Source: an uncultured bacterium
Lineage (GTDB): Bacteria > Bacillota_I > Bacilli_A > RF39 > UBA660
NCBI GenBank assembly: GCA_946611605.1
Contig: CAMODU010000006.1
Coordinates: 1-42,155, forward strand
Length of the DNA: 42,155 nt
Direction of reading: 5' to 3'
Shown in pieces: positions 1 through 7,867 of the stretch (positions are counted from its first letter, which is position 1; each line of letters starts with the position of its first letter). Under the pieces are notes generated by a model. The model had not been told where the DNA came from and made no database searches. It saw nothing but the letters and a program-made list of their open reading frames with translations. The position numbers were made by a program, and so were the translations under genes.

Positions 1-2
1 AA

Positions 3-605
3 TCTATATTAGGATTTGATATAGAAGAATCTATTATTACATTTATTAAACAAAATAAGAATTTATTAAGTACTCTTAGTTATACAAGAAGAAAAGAAGA
101 ATTAGATTATATAATAAATGATCATAATAGATTAATAGGATTAAATACTATTAAAGAATTAGGATTAGAAGAAGTATTAGAAATAACTATTCCTGATGAT
201 ATAAAAGATTCAGATAATAGTATAGTTATTTGGTCTCAAATAATAGCCGATAAATATCCATTCACTAAAAATGAAATTAATACAATAAATGATATTAGAA
301 ATATAGTTGAGTATGGTATAATAGATAATACAATCTTATATAAATATGGTATATATGCAGCTAATTTAGCATCAGATATATTAAATATTGATCATGCATA
401 TATAAGTGATGTATATAAGAATATGCCTATCTATTCTGTTAAGGATATAGATCTTACAAGTGATGATATCTTAGATGTATTAGGAGTTGAACCTGGTAGT
501 ATTATTAAAGATATATATACTGATCTTGAAAATAAGATATTAAGTCTAGAATTAGATAACAATAAAGAGGTATTAATAAAATATATAAAAGATAATTGGA
601 GATGA
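3..605 (+). CDS. cca: CCA tRNA nucleotidyltransferase, C-terminal part (5' end outside window)
   Basis: The frame is open from the window edge to a TGA at 603, giving the last 200 residues of a longer protein. An internal ATG at 423 is not the real start, because coding continues upstream of it. The tail (VLGVEPGSIIKDIYTDLENK, then a final Leu/Asn-rich helix) looks like the C-terminal RNA-binding end of bacterial CCA-adding enzymes/poly(A) polymerases, which complete or repair the 3' CCA of tRNAs. The nucleotidyltransferase head with its DxD motif would lie outside the window, so the family call rests on the tail and on context: cca near dnaD and nth is a known Bacilli arrangement. The stop overlaps the ribosome binding site of dnaD. 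Confidence 0.7.
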   Translation, partial: SILGFDIEESIITFIKQNKNLLSTLSYTRRKEELDYIINDHNRLIGLNTIKELGLEEVLEITIPDDIKDSDNSIVIWSQIIADKYPFTKNEINTINDIRNIVEYGIIDNTILYKYGIYAANLASDILNIDHAYISDVYKNMPIYSVKDIDLTSDDILDVLGVEPGSIIKDIYTDLENKILSLELDNNKEVLIKYIKDNWR

Positions 606-610
606 TAATC

Positions 611-1249
611 ATGAATAATGTAATTTATAAAGCTTTAAAGAAAAAAGATTATTTAATTAAGAATTATTTAATTGAAGTAGCTCATGAATTATCATTAGAT
701 TTAAATGATTTATTATTACTTATATATTTTACTAATCAGGAGGTACCTACATTTGATTTAGATAACATTAAACATAATATATATTTATCAGAAGATGAAG
801 CTATTGCATCATATGATAAATTATTAGAATTAAACTTAATTGAATCTAAAGATATTAAAAATAAAGAAGGTATCATGGAACAAATAATATCAACTGATAA
901 TATATTAAAATATGTTACAAATGATATTCAAAAAGATATTAAGAAAGAGATTAAAAATAATATATTTGAAGAGATAGAAAATGAATTTGGCAGAACTTTA
1001 TCACCAATGGAGTTTGAAGTTGTTAATAGTTGGTTAGATAAATATGATGAATCTTTAATACATGAAGCATTGAAGGAAGCAGTATTATCTAATGCTAAGA
1101 GTTTTAGATATATTACAAGAATACTTGAAGCATGGAATGAAAAAGGTGTGAAGACTGCTAAAGATATAGTTAAGAAACAGCAAACTACTGATAATAAAAG
1201 AATAGATTTATTTGAATATGATTGGTTAAAAGATACAGATGAAGAATGA
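611..1249 (+). CDS. dnaD: DnaD-family replication initiation protein
   Basis: A 212-residue protein. An upstream TTG/ATG pair in the same frame is rejected because GGAG at 598-601 sits nine bases before the ATG at 611. The N-terminal half looks like a winged-helix domain (about residues 1-95). The C-terminal half (about 125-195) is a DnaB2/DnaD domain, including EFGRTLSPMEFEVVNSWLDK and the family's YxxxIxxxW-type motif in FRYITRILEAW. In Bacillus, DnaD acts with DnaA and DnaB to remodel origin DNA before helicase loading. It follows cca directly and overlaps nth by 11 bp, so the three are probably one transcript. The dnaD-nth order matches Bacillus subtilis. Confidence 0.85.
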   Translation: MNNVIYKALKKKDYLIKNYLIEVAHELSLDLNDLLLLIYFTNQEVPTFDLDNIKHNIYLSEDEAIASYDKLLELNLIESKDIKNKEGIMEQIISTDNILKYVTNDIQKDIKKEIKNNIFEEIENEFGRTLSPMEFEVVNSWLDKYDESLIHEALKEAVLSNAKSFRYITRILEAWNEKGVKTAKDIVKKQQTTDNKRIDLFEYDWLKDTDEE

Positions 1250-1850
1250 TGAAATAATTAGAATATTTGATGAATATATACCTGATCCTAAGTGTTCACT
1301 TAATTATTCAAAAGATTATGAATTATTAATAGCAACTGTATTATCTGCTCAATGTACAGATGAAAGAGTTAATCAAGTAACAAAAGTGTTATTTAATAAA
1401 TATAATTTAGAAGGTTTATCTAATGCATCTATAGAAGATATTACTAATATAATTAGACCATGTGGTAATATGAATAGAAAGTCTATTTATATTAAAGAAA
1501 TAGCTAATAGATTAATTAAAGAAAAAGATGGTATTGTTCCAAATGATAGAGCATATTTAGAATCATTACCAGGAGTAGGTAGAAAAGTTTGTAATGTAAT
1601 TCTTGCTAATCTTTTCAATGAAAATGTAATTGCAGTAGATACTCATGTAGAAAGAGTATCAAAAAGGTTAGGATTTGCTAAAAAGGACGATAATCCGCTT
1701 AAAGTAGAAGAAAGATTAAACAAGAAATTTGAAGATAAATTAGGCAGATTACATCATCAAATATTGCTATTTGGAAGGTATTATTGTAAATCCAAGAACC
1801 CATTATGTGAGAACTGTAAGTTTAAAAATATATGTAATTATAAAAAGTGA
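1239..1850 (+). CDS. nth: Endonuclease III, DNA glycosylase/AP lyase
   Basis: A 203-residue protein, close to the usual family length. The helix-hairpin-helix ESLPGVGRKVCNVILAN carries the lysine that attacks oxidised pyrimidine nucleotides, and VDTHVERVSKRLGF carries the catalytic aspartate. The C-terminus holds a complete 4Fe-4S loop with C-x6-C-x2-C-x5-C spacing (CKSKNPLCENCKFKNIC). Its role is base excision repair of oxidised pyrimidines. It overlaps the end of dnaD by 11 bp and is translationally coupled to it. Its TGA lies inside the stem of the following terminator. Confidence 0.95.
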   Translation: MKNDEIIRIFDEYIPDPKCSLNYSKDYELLIATVLSAQCTDERVNQVTKVLFNKYNLEGLSNASIEDITNIIRPCGNMNRKSIYIKEIANRLIKEKDGIVPNDRAYLESLPGVGRKVCNVILANLFNENVIAVDTHVERVSKRLGFAKKDDNPLKVEERLNKKFEDKLGRLHHQILLFGRYYCKSKNPLCENCKFKNICNYKK

Positions 1851-1869
1851 TGAAAACCATCACTTTTTT
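1842..1869 (+). terminator. Intrinsic terminator after nth
   Basis: AAAAAGTGATG at 1842-1852 pairs perfectly with CATCACTTTTT at 1858-1868 around a five-base loop and continues into a T run. The nth stop codon lies in the 5' arm. Confidence 0.9.
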
Positions 1870-1870
1870 G

Positions 1871-1899
1871 TTTACAAAAGTTCTATTTAAACATATAAT
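1871..1899 (+). promoter_or_regulatory. Sigma-A promoter for lon
   Basis: TTTACA at 1871-1876, a 17-base spacer and TATAAT at 1894-1899, placing the start near 1906. The -35 begins two bases after the nth terminator. No CIRCE element or clear CtsR box is visible. Confidence 0.75.
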
Positions 1900-1934
1900 A
1901 GAAAACAATGTTTTATAAATAAGGAGGTATAACT

Positions 1935-4223
1935 ATGCTTGAAAATCTAAGAGTATTATTATTACAAAAACTAGTTTTACTTCCTTATCAAGAAGTACGT
2001 TTAGACTTATCTACAGATGAATCAAAAGAAATTATTGATGCAGCTGAAAGATATTATAATAATAAGCTTTTAATTATATGTTCATCATCATCTACAGATG
2101 AAACAGAAGATATATCTTCATTACCTAAATATGGTGTTATAGGTAAAATTAAAACTAAAATAGAACTACCTAATGGTAATTATAGAGTAGTTGTATACGG
2201 TTTAAATAGAGTTGAAGTAAAAGAGTATAGAAATACTGATAATATATTAGATTGTACTGTTAAAAGATTATATATTCAAGGTAAGATTACTGATGAAGAA
2301 AAAGCTATGGTTAGATCTTTAAAGAATCTTATATCAGAATATATGGAATCTAATCCTGATGTATCTAATGCTGTTACCAATACTATAGCTAATATAACAG
2401 ATTTAGATATGTTAACAGATGTTATTGCTAATTTCTTACCAATAGATAATAGTAAGAAAAGAGAATACATGAATGAATTTGATTATATTACTAGAGCTAA
2501 TAACTTAATTAAAGATATTAATATTGAACTAGAAGTAATTAATATTGAAAATAAAGTTGATGATGAAATAAGAGAAAATCTTTCTAAACAAGAAAGAGAT
2601 TATATCTTAAGACAAAAGATATCTAAACTAAATCAAGAGTTAGGTATTAGTATTGATAAACAAAGTGAAGTAGCTTTAATAAGTGAACAAATAGAATCAT
2701 TAGATTTAAGTGAAAAGACAAGAAATAAATTATTGAATGAAGTAAGAAGATATTCTTATACTTCTGAAAATAATCCAGATAGTAATGTAATTAGATCTTA
2801 TCTAGATACTGTTTTATCTTTACCATGGAATAAATATTCTAAAGATGAAATGGATTTGAAGAAAGTTAAAAAGAATTTAGATAAATGTCATTTCGGATAT
2901 GAAGAAGTTAAAACAAGAATACTAGAATTTATTGCTGTTAAAAAGAATACTAAAGATTTAAATTCTCCTATATTATGTTTAGTTGGCCCTCCAGGAACAG
3001 GTAAAACTACTTTTGCTATAGGACTTGCTCAAGTATTAAATAGAGAGTTTATTAAGATTGGTTTAGGTGGATTATCTGATTCATCAGAATTAATTGGTCA
3101 TAGAAGAACATATTTAGGTGCATCACCTGGTAAAATAATGCAAGGTTTAACTAAATGTGGAACTGCTAATCCTGTTATTTTATTTGATGAAGTTGATAAA
3201 ATAGTTAAGGATTATCATGGAGATCCATCAGCTATATTATTGGATATATTAGATGCTACATTAAATAAGGAATTTGTTGATAATTATATAGAAGAACCAT
3301 TTGATTTATCTAAGATATTATTTGTACTTACTGCAAATGATATTAAAGATATTCCAGATACTTTAAAAGATAGATTAGAAATAATTGAAATAAATTCTTA
3401 TACTGAAGCTGAAAAAGTAAATATAGCTAAGAAATATATATTACCTAATATTTCTGAGGAATATAATATTCCTAAGGTTAAGATTAACGATGAAGTACTT
3501 ACTTTTATTGTGCATAATTATACTAAAGAACCAGGTGTTAGGGAACTAGAAAGAATATTAAGAAAAGTATGTAGAAATATAATACTAAATGATGATTATA
3601 AAGTATTAAATATAGAAACTGTATATCAAATACTAGGTACAAATATCTATAATAAGAAGTTAAATAAGAATCATCATATAGGTGATACATATTCTTTAGG
3701 TGTTACTCCAAATGGAGGTGTAATAGTACCTTTTGAGGCAATATTAACTCATTCAGATAAAAATATTAAGGTAATAGGTAATGTATCTGATTCAGTAAAA
3801 GAAACATCAATAGTTGCCTATAATTATATACTAGCTAATGCTAAGAAATTTGGTATAGATACTAAAGTTATAAACAATAATTCTATAGTTATAAATGCAT
3901 TGAATTATCATATTAAGAAAGATGGTACATCAGGTGGTATTGCTATTACTACTGCTATATTATCTTTATTATTAGGTAAAGAAATACCTAGCAATGTATG
4001 TTTCTCAGGAGAAATAAGTCTTCATGGAGATATATATCAAATAGGTGGTATTAAAGAAAAATTAATAGGTGCCTATAACTCAGGATATAAAGAAGTATAT
4101 TTACCTCAAGACAATGAAGGTGATGTAAATATGGTTCCTGAAGAGATTACTAGTAAGTTAAATATTAAGTATATTTCTAATTATGAAGAATTATTCAATG
4201 ACTTATTTAAAAAGAACAAATAG
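1935..4223 (+). CDS. lon: ATP-dependent protease Lon
   Basis: A 762-residue cytoplasmic AAA+ serine protease for damaged and regulatory proteins. Domain order: LON substrate-binding domain (about 1-200), a coiled-coil region with the Lon-typical YILRQKISKLNQELG (about 225-250), AAA+ ATPase with Walker A GPPGTGKT near residues 351-358 and Walker B PVILFDEVDK, then the Lon proteolytic domain. The catalytic dyad is intact: Ser666 in KKDGTSGG and Lys707 in GGIKEKLIGA. The N-domain lacks the canonical opening motif and looks diverged. The start follows a strong AAGGAGG at 1921-1927. It is a single-gene transcript with its own promoter and terminator. Confidence 0.95.
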   Translation: MLENLRVLLLQKLVLLPYQEVRLDLSTDESKEIIDAAERYYNNKLLIICSSSSTDETEDISSLPKYGVIGKIKTKIELPNGNYRVVVYGLNRVEVKEYRNTDNILDCTVKRLYIQGKITDEEKAMVRSLKNLISEYMESNPDVSNAVTNTIANITDLDMLTDVIANFLPIDNSKKREYMNEFDYITRANNLIKDINIELEVINIENKVDDEIRENLSKQERDYILRQKISKLNQELGISIDKQSEVALISEQIESLDLSEKTRNKLLNEVRRYSYTSENNPDSNVIRSYLDTVLSLPWNKYSKDEMDLKKVKKNLDKCHFGYEEVKTRILEFIAVKKNTKDLNSPILCLVGPPGTGKTTFAIGLAQVLNREFIKIGLGGLSDSSELIGHRRTYLGASPGKIMQGLTKCGTANPVILFDEVDKIVKDYHGDPSAILLDILDATLNKEFVDNYIEEPFDLSKILFVLTANDIKDIPDTLKDRLEIIEINSYTEAEKVNIAKKYILPNISEEYNIPKVKINDEVLTFIVHNYTKEPGVRELERILRKVCRNIILNDDYKVLNIETVYQILGTNIYNKKLNKNHHIGDTYSLGVTPNGGVIVPFEAILTHSDKNIKVIGNVSDSVKETSIVAYNYILANAKKFGIDTKVINNNSIVINALNYHIKKDGTSGGIAITTAILSLLLGKEIPSNVCFSGEISLHGDIYQIGGIKEKLIGAYNSGYKEVYLPQDNEGDVNMVPEEITSKLNIKYISNYEELFNDLFKKNK

Positions 4224-4246
4224 GATGTGTAAAACATCCTATTTTT
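4218..4246 (+). terminator. Intrinsic terminator after lon
   Basis: AAATAGGATGT at 4218-4228 pairs with ACATCCTATTT at 4234-4244 and is followed by T's. The lon stop codon lies in the 5' arm. Confidence 0.9.
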
Positions 4247-4247
4247 A

Positions 4248-4290
4248 TTGTAATAAATACCTATTTATTCTATAATAATTATATAGAATA
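4248..4290 (+). promoter_or_regulatory. Promoter of the pilin-like operon with overlapping inverted repeat
   Basis: TTGTAA at 4248-4253, a 17-base spacer and TATAAT at 4271-4276. A perfect inverted repeat covers the -10 and the start-site region: TATTCTATA at 4266-4274 and TATAGAATA at 4282-4290, seven bases apart. This is a plausible operator, or a hairpin at the mRNA 5' end. The pilin gene's ribosome binding site begins at 4291. Confidence 0.65.
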
Positions 4291-4302
4291 GGAGAGGTGT
4301 GT

Positions 4303-5463
4303 ATGAAGAAAAACGGTTTTATTGCAACTAGTTTATTATATGCATTTTTCTTAGTATTCATTTCTTTATTTATTGTTTTATTATTAAATTATTTACATAA
4401 TAGATTATTAATTCAAAAGATAGATGATAATGCTAAAGTAATATTATCTGGTATTAATAATACTAAGCTTACAGATCTAAAAGTAGGTGATTATGTTGTA
4501 TGGAAGAACTTACAAAATACTAGACCAGATAATCCTTTATCTGAAAAGGGTAAATGGCAAGTAGCTAAAAAGAATGGTAATACTTTTGTATTATTAAGTG
4601 ATTTAGCTGCTGCATCTCCTTCAGTTAAAGTATTACTAGATAATGATTTAGGTTCTATTCCTAAGAAACATCCAATGGGAATACAAGTATTCTATGAGAT
4701 GAATAATCCTACAAAGAGAAATACTTCATATGGTAATAAAGTAAGTTATTATAATAGTAGTTTAAAATATAAGAATTATCCTGCTAATGGATTAAGAGTA
4801 GAAATAGTAAAAGCATCTACATTAGCATCAATTAGAAATGATGCTACTATAGATGAATATACAAAGAGAGAATTATTTGATATGAATGGTTCATACGTAA
4901 TTAATATGGATGTACCATCTTATTCATCAGCTGGCTATAAAACATCATTTGCATATCAAACAGTAGTAACTGGAGTATATTATTTATATAAAGCTTATAC
5001 ATTTGATAACTATCGTAAGACAGGTGATACTTCTTTATTAAGTAAGAAAGCATTACTAGAGTCTTATTGTGGTGCATCTTTTAATACTAATACTAACTCT
5101 GTTAATTATTCATATACAAGTGGTGGAACTGTTAGATCAAATCCATTTGGATATGTTGATATAACAGATGATTCAACTAAGGATGATGAAGGACACATTC
5201 TTCATACTAAATACTTAGACTTCTGCTATTTTGCATCACCTGTTGCATATAATCATAGAACAAATGACTTAATAGTTATTGAAAATGAACAAGTTGATGG
5301 AAATGGTGATTTACTACAAACTACAACATCTTCTGTTTATAGATTAAGATTTGAAATGACTTTAAACTTAAATGGTGCTAATCAAAATCAATTATATATA
5401 GCTGGTGGTAAAGGTATTGCAAATGACCCTTACATTATAGATAATGGGGTGCAACAATCATGA
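4303..5463 (+). CDS. Pilin-like surface protein with type IV pilin-style N-terminus
   Basis: A 386-residue protein. The ATG at 4303 is chosen over an in-frame GTG at 4297 because GGAGAGG (4291-4297) overlaps the GTG. It begins MKKNGFIATSLLYAFF and continues as a hydrophobic helix to about residue 30. A KNG|F processing site followed by a hydrophobic helix is the type IV prepilin layout, but position +5 is Ser, not the usual Glu. The remainder is a large hydrophilic domain rich in Ser, Thr and Tyr, with two cysteines in the C-terminal third and a Gly/Asp-rich end (AGGKGIANDPYII). It is first in a three-gene operon, and its stop overlaps the next start (ATGA). Function is unknown; it may be the major or tip component of a pseudopilus or a membrane-tethered surface protein. 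Confidence 0.6.
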   Translation: MKKNGFIATSLLYAFFLVFISLFIVLLLNYLHNRLLIQKIDDNAKVILSGINNTKLTDLKVGDYVVWKNLQNTRPDNPLSEKGKWQVAKKNGNTFVLLSDLAAASPSVKVLLDNDLGSIPKKHPMGIQVFYEMNNPTKRNTSYGNKVSYYNSSLKYKNYPANGLRVEIVKASTLASIRNDATIDEYTKRELFDMNGSYVINMDVPSYSSAGYKTSFAYQTVVTGVYYLYKAYTFDNYRKTGDTSLLSKKALLESYCGASFNTNTNSVNYSYTSGGTVRSNPFGYVDITDDSTKDDEGHILHTKYLDFCYFASPVAYNHRTNDLIVIENEQVDGNGDLLQTTTSSVYRLRFEMTLNLNGANQNQLYIAGGKGIANDPYIIDNGVQQS

Positions 5464-6005
5464 GAAAGAATAATGGATTTGTCTTTATGGAGACAGTAGT
5501 AGTTGTATGCGTACTATCTATAACATTATTAATTCTTTATGCATCTTATGCACATATCTTAAGAACATCAAGAGAAAAGAAAACTTTTGATACTACTGAT
5601 AGTATATATACTACTTATTATGTTAAGAAAATAATTACACAAACAGGAAGTGTTGCTACATTCTTTAGTAGTAGTGTTCCTGGAGCAAATGTATGTAAGT
5701 CTGCTTGTAATGGAAATGCTTACATATGTGATATGTCCAAATTAGCTAATATTCCTGGTAATAGATATTATCAATTATATAAAGTATACGATGTAGATAA
5801 ATTATATTATCTATCACCAAATACTATATTAACTAATACTAAAGCGGTAGATTGGTTAATGGAATTCGATGCTACTACTATAGATTATATTCAAAATCTA
5901 GGAAAAGGTACTGGATTAAATAATAAAAAGATATTAATAGTTAAATATAAACATAATTATCCTAATGGCGCATATGAAGTAATTCATGCCTCAGTGGAGG
6001 TGTAG
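5460..6005 (+). CDS. Type IV pseudopilin-like protein
   Basis: A 181-residue protein starting in the ATGA overlap with the previous gene. The N-terminus MRKNNGFVFMETVVVVC fits a prepilin: short basic leader, G|F cleavage site, Glu at +5 of the mature chain and a hydrophobic helix to about residue 30. The globular part (about 35-181) has a cluster of three cysteines (residues about 78-90) that could form a disulfide outside the cell. It resembles GspH/ComG-type minor pseudopilins in architecture only; no specific family is recognised. No prepilin peptidase, assembly ATPase or inner-membrane platform gene lies in the window, so the machinery must be elsewhere. Confidence 0.65.
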   Translation: MRKNNGFVFMETVVVVCVLSITLLILYASYAHILRTSREKKTFDTTDSIYTTYYVKKIITQTGSVATFFSSSVPGANVCKSACNGNAYICDMSKLANIPGNRYYQLYKVYDVDKLYYLSPNTILTNTKAVDWLMEFDATTIDYIQNLGKGTGLNNKKILIVKYKHNYPNGAYEVIHASVEV

Positions 6006-6007
6006 TC

Positions 6008-6763
6008 ATGAGAAAGTATAATAGAGGTGTTTCTATTGTTGAAATACTATTAAGTATAATAATTATAGGATTAATATTAATTGTTCTATTTAATATGTTA
6101 ATAAACGTTAGAAATGAAGATCAAAACAATCAAATACAATCTCAATTTGTTCTTAATCAAGCACAATTTGTTGAAAAGATTGAAGAAGATTTTGTTAACT
6201 ATGGTATATCATCTGTATCATCATGTGATGTAATGTCAGTTGATATGCAAGGTTATAATATTAATGAAAAGTATAGAAATAATTTCAAATGTTTAAGATT
6301 TGACTATTCTGCTCCTTATTTAACTGATAATATTGGTTATCTAATGGTATATAATTATAACTTCAGATATGATGTTAATCATAAAGAACTTGAAGGTAAA
6401 GAAGATACATGGATGATCAGATATATTCGTGGGCATTTTGATGCTGGAGGAGAATGGCAAACATTAAACTCATTAATGAATGAAATTCCAGGAGAAGCTA
6501 TATTAGATGATAAACCTTATGTTAATTATAATAGATCAATAGCTAATAGTACTTATTCAGATGCTGCTGCTATTGTATTACCTATAGCTAATGCAGAAGG
6601 TGAACATTATGATATATATTTATCATATATGATGAATTCTACATCAGGATTTACATGTTATACTGGTCAAAATTCATCTGCATCTTATGCTCCAGTTTTA
6701 TGTAACTGTGTAGGTGATGAAGCTAAATGTAATGCTTCTAAGAATAATGGAATGAAAAGATAA
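6008..6763 (+). CDS. Type IV pseudopilin-like protein
   Basis: A 251-residue protein. GGAGGTG at 5996-6002, inside the end of the previous gene, serves the ATG at 6008. The N-terminus MRKYNRGVSIVEILLSIIII is a textbook prepilin: basic leader, G|V cleavage site, Glu at +5 and a helix to about residue 30. The ectodomain has two Cys-containing parts; the C-terminal one (about 220-245) contains several cysteines (FTCYTGQ, LCNCVGDEAKC), suggesting extracellular disulfides. It is the last gene of the pilin-like operon; a bidirectional terminator follows. Confidence 0.65.
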   Translation: MRKYNRGVSIVEILLSIIIIGLILIVLFNMLINVRNEDQNNQIQSQFVLNQAQFVEKIEEDFVNYGISSVSSCDVMSVDMQGYNINEKYRNNFKCLRFDYSAPYLTDNIGYLMVYNYNFRYDVNHKELEGKEDTWMIRYIRGHFDAGGEWQTLNSLMNEIPGEAILDDKPYVNYNRSIANSTYSDAAAIVLPIANAEGEHYDIYLSYMMNSTSGFTCYTGQNSSASYAPVLCNCVGDEAKCNASKNNGMKR

Positions 6764-6765
6764 TA

Positions 6766-6795
6766 AAAGAAGTCTAGATAATAGACTTCTTTATT
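6766..6795. terminator. Bidirectional terminator between convergent genes
   Basis: The 11-bp stem 6766-6776/6782-6792 with loop GATAA is flanked by A's on the left and T's on the right, so it can serve the pilin operon and the convergent minus-strand gene, whose stop codon (6774-6776) lies in the stem. Confidence 0.85.
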
Positions 6796-7067
6796 TCTTT
6801 ATAATTAGTATCATATTTAAATTCAAAGTATTCAATTAATCTTTTATATATATTATTAGATACTATAAATCCATTTGTAATACATGAAATAACTGTAAGT
6901 ATAATTATAGTATATATAAATATATTAGATACATATGCTTTAGATGCTATCAGTAATACTAATAAATAAGGTATAAACGATATTATAAAGCCTATAAAAA
7001 AGTATTTCTTTTTAGCATATTCAATATTATTTATTTCTCTTAATAATGTCAATTCATTGATGTTCAT
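6774..7067 (-). CDS. Small hypothetical membrane protein
   Basis: A 97-residue protein with two predicted membrane helices (about 24-43 and 50-72) and a short charged N-terminal stretch (REINNIEYAKKK). The C-terminal tail is basic and probably cytoplasmic. Its own promoter and a GAGG-type ribosome binding site precede the ATG at 7067. No known family is recognised. It is downstream of murT-gatD on the same strand, but a terminator separates them. Confidence 0.6.
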   Translation of the reverse strand: MNINELTLLREINNIEYAKKKYFFIGFIISFIPYLLVLLIASKAYVSNIFIYTIIILTVISCITNGFIVSNNIYKRLIEYFEFKYDTNYKEIKKSII

Positions 7068-7090
7068 AACAATACCTATCCTCTAATAAA

Positions 7091-7119
7091 ATTATAATAT
7101 ATAAATAAAATCACTTCAA
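7091..7119 (-). promoter_or_regulatory. Promoter of the small minus-strand membrane gene
   Basis: On the minus strand TTGAAG (7119-7114), a 17-base spacer and TATAAT (7096-7091). The -35 is embedded in the terminator of gatD. Confidence 0.6.
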
Positions 7120-7131
7120 TAAGAAGTGATT
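7100..7131 (-). terminator. Terminator after gatD-like gene
   Basis: Read on the minus strand, AATCACTTC pairs with GAAGTGATT (7109-7117 with 7123-7131) around a five-base loop, followed by a T-rich tail. Confidence 0.85.
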
Positions 7132-7867
7132 ATTTTAATTCTATTTTAAAGTTTCTTAAGTATTCTCTATAAGCTATTTTATCTAGACTATCAACTTCTT
7201 TAAATGGAATATTATAATCTGTTAATAAGTCTTTTATAATCTTATCAAGTAAGAATGGATTACGTATTAGAAGTGGACCTAATAAATATGTTCCATAGAA
7301 ATGATATTTATGTATTCCTTCTACTTTAGCAGTAGTATCATTACCAAATCCTTTTTCCACATCAAATAAGATATTTTCTTTATTATTATTTTCGTTACCA
7401 TGATTATAAAAACCTATAATTGGATAATCAAAGTTTTTCATATAACATATAGCTTCAGATACTAATCTTTCAGTATTTTGTATTTCTTCATCAGATATTA
7501 TTTCTTTTACTTTAGTTGATTCATACTTGAATAAACCTAATGCTTTTTTACCATTTATTGATTTACCAAATAATTCGTATGCATTACCAGTAGCAATGAA
7601 ATACATACCATCTTCTATTCTATCTAATAGATTTCTTTTATATTTTAATATATCATCTCTTACAAGTTCTTGAACTTCATAGTTCATATGTCCTAAATAT
7701 ACTAAATCATATTTATCAAAATCTATATTATCTCCTAAAGATAATTTATCTATAGAATAATTTACTTTTTGTTCATCTAATGCTTTCTTTATAGCCATCA
7801 TATTACCAGCATCACCAGATAGATTAGCTATATCATAGTATAAGTGTAGGATATTAATCTTTTTCAT
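7130..7867 (-). CDS. GatD-like glutamine amidotransferase subunit lacking the nucleophile cysteine
   Basis: A 245-residue protein, about the length of GatD, the glutaminase partner of MurT that amidates lipid II glutamate. Family landmarks are present: the N-terminal NLSGDAGN, FYNHGN with the catalytic-type His156, and EGIHKYHFYGTYLLGPLL near the end. Aligned without gaps from the shared IEDGM to FGK, the nucleophile-elbow cysteine (Cys94 in Staphylococcus aureus GatD, from memory) falls on Gly94, and the following Gln becomes Glu (TGNAYELFGK). The only cysteine in the protein is at position 141, far from the elbow. It may not hydrolyse glutamine and may instead support an ammonia-dependent or altered reaction. 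Its ATG shares one base with the stop of the murT-like gene, so the two are translationally coupled. Confidence 0.75.
   Translation of the reverse strand: MKKINILHLYYDIANLSGDAGNMMAIKKALDEQKVNYSIDKLSLGDNIDFDKYDLVYLGHMNYEVQELVRDDILKYKRNLLDRIEDGMYFIATGNAYELFGKSINGKKALGLFKYESTKVKEIISDEEIQNTERLVSEAICYMKNFDYPIIGFYNHGNENNNKENILFDVEKGFGNDTTAKVEGIHKYHFYGTYLLGPLLIRNPFLLDKIIKDLLTDYNIPFKEVDSLDKIAYREYLRNFKIELK

Noticed and set aside
1857-1934. CIRCE or CtsR heat-shock operator before lon
   Set aside because: Only a short imperfect AAACAT/ATGTTT pairing is seen. It matches neither consensus.
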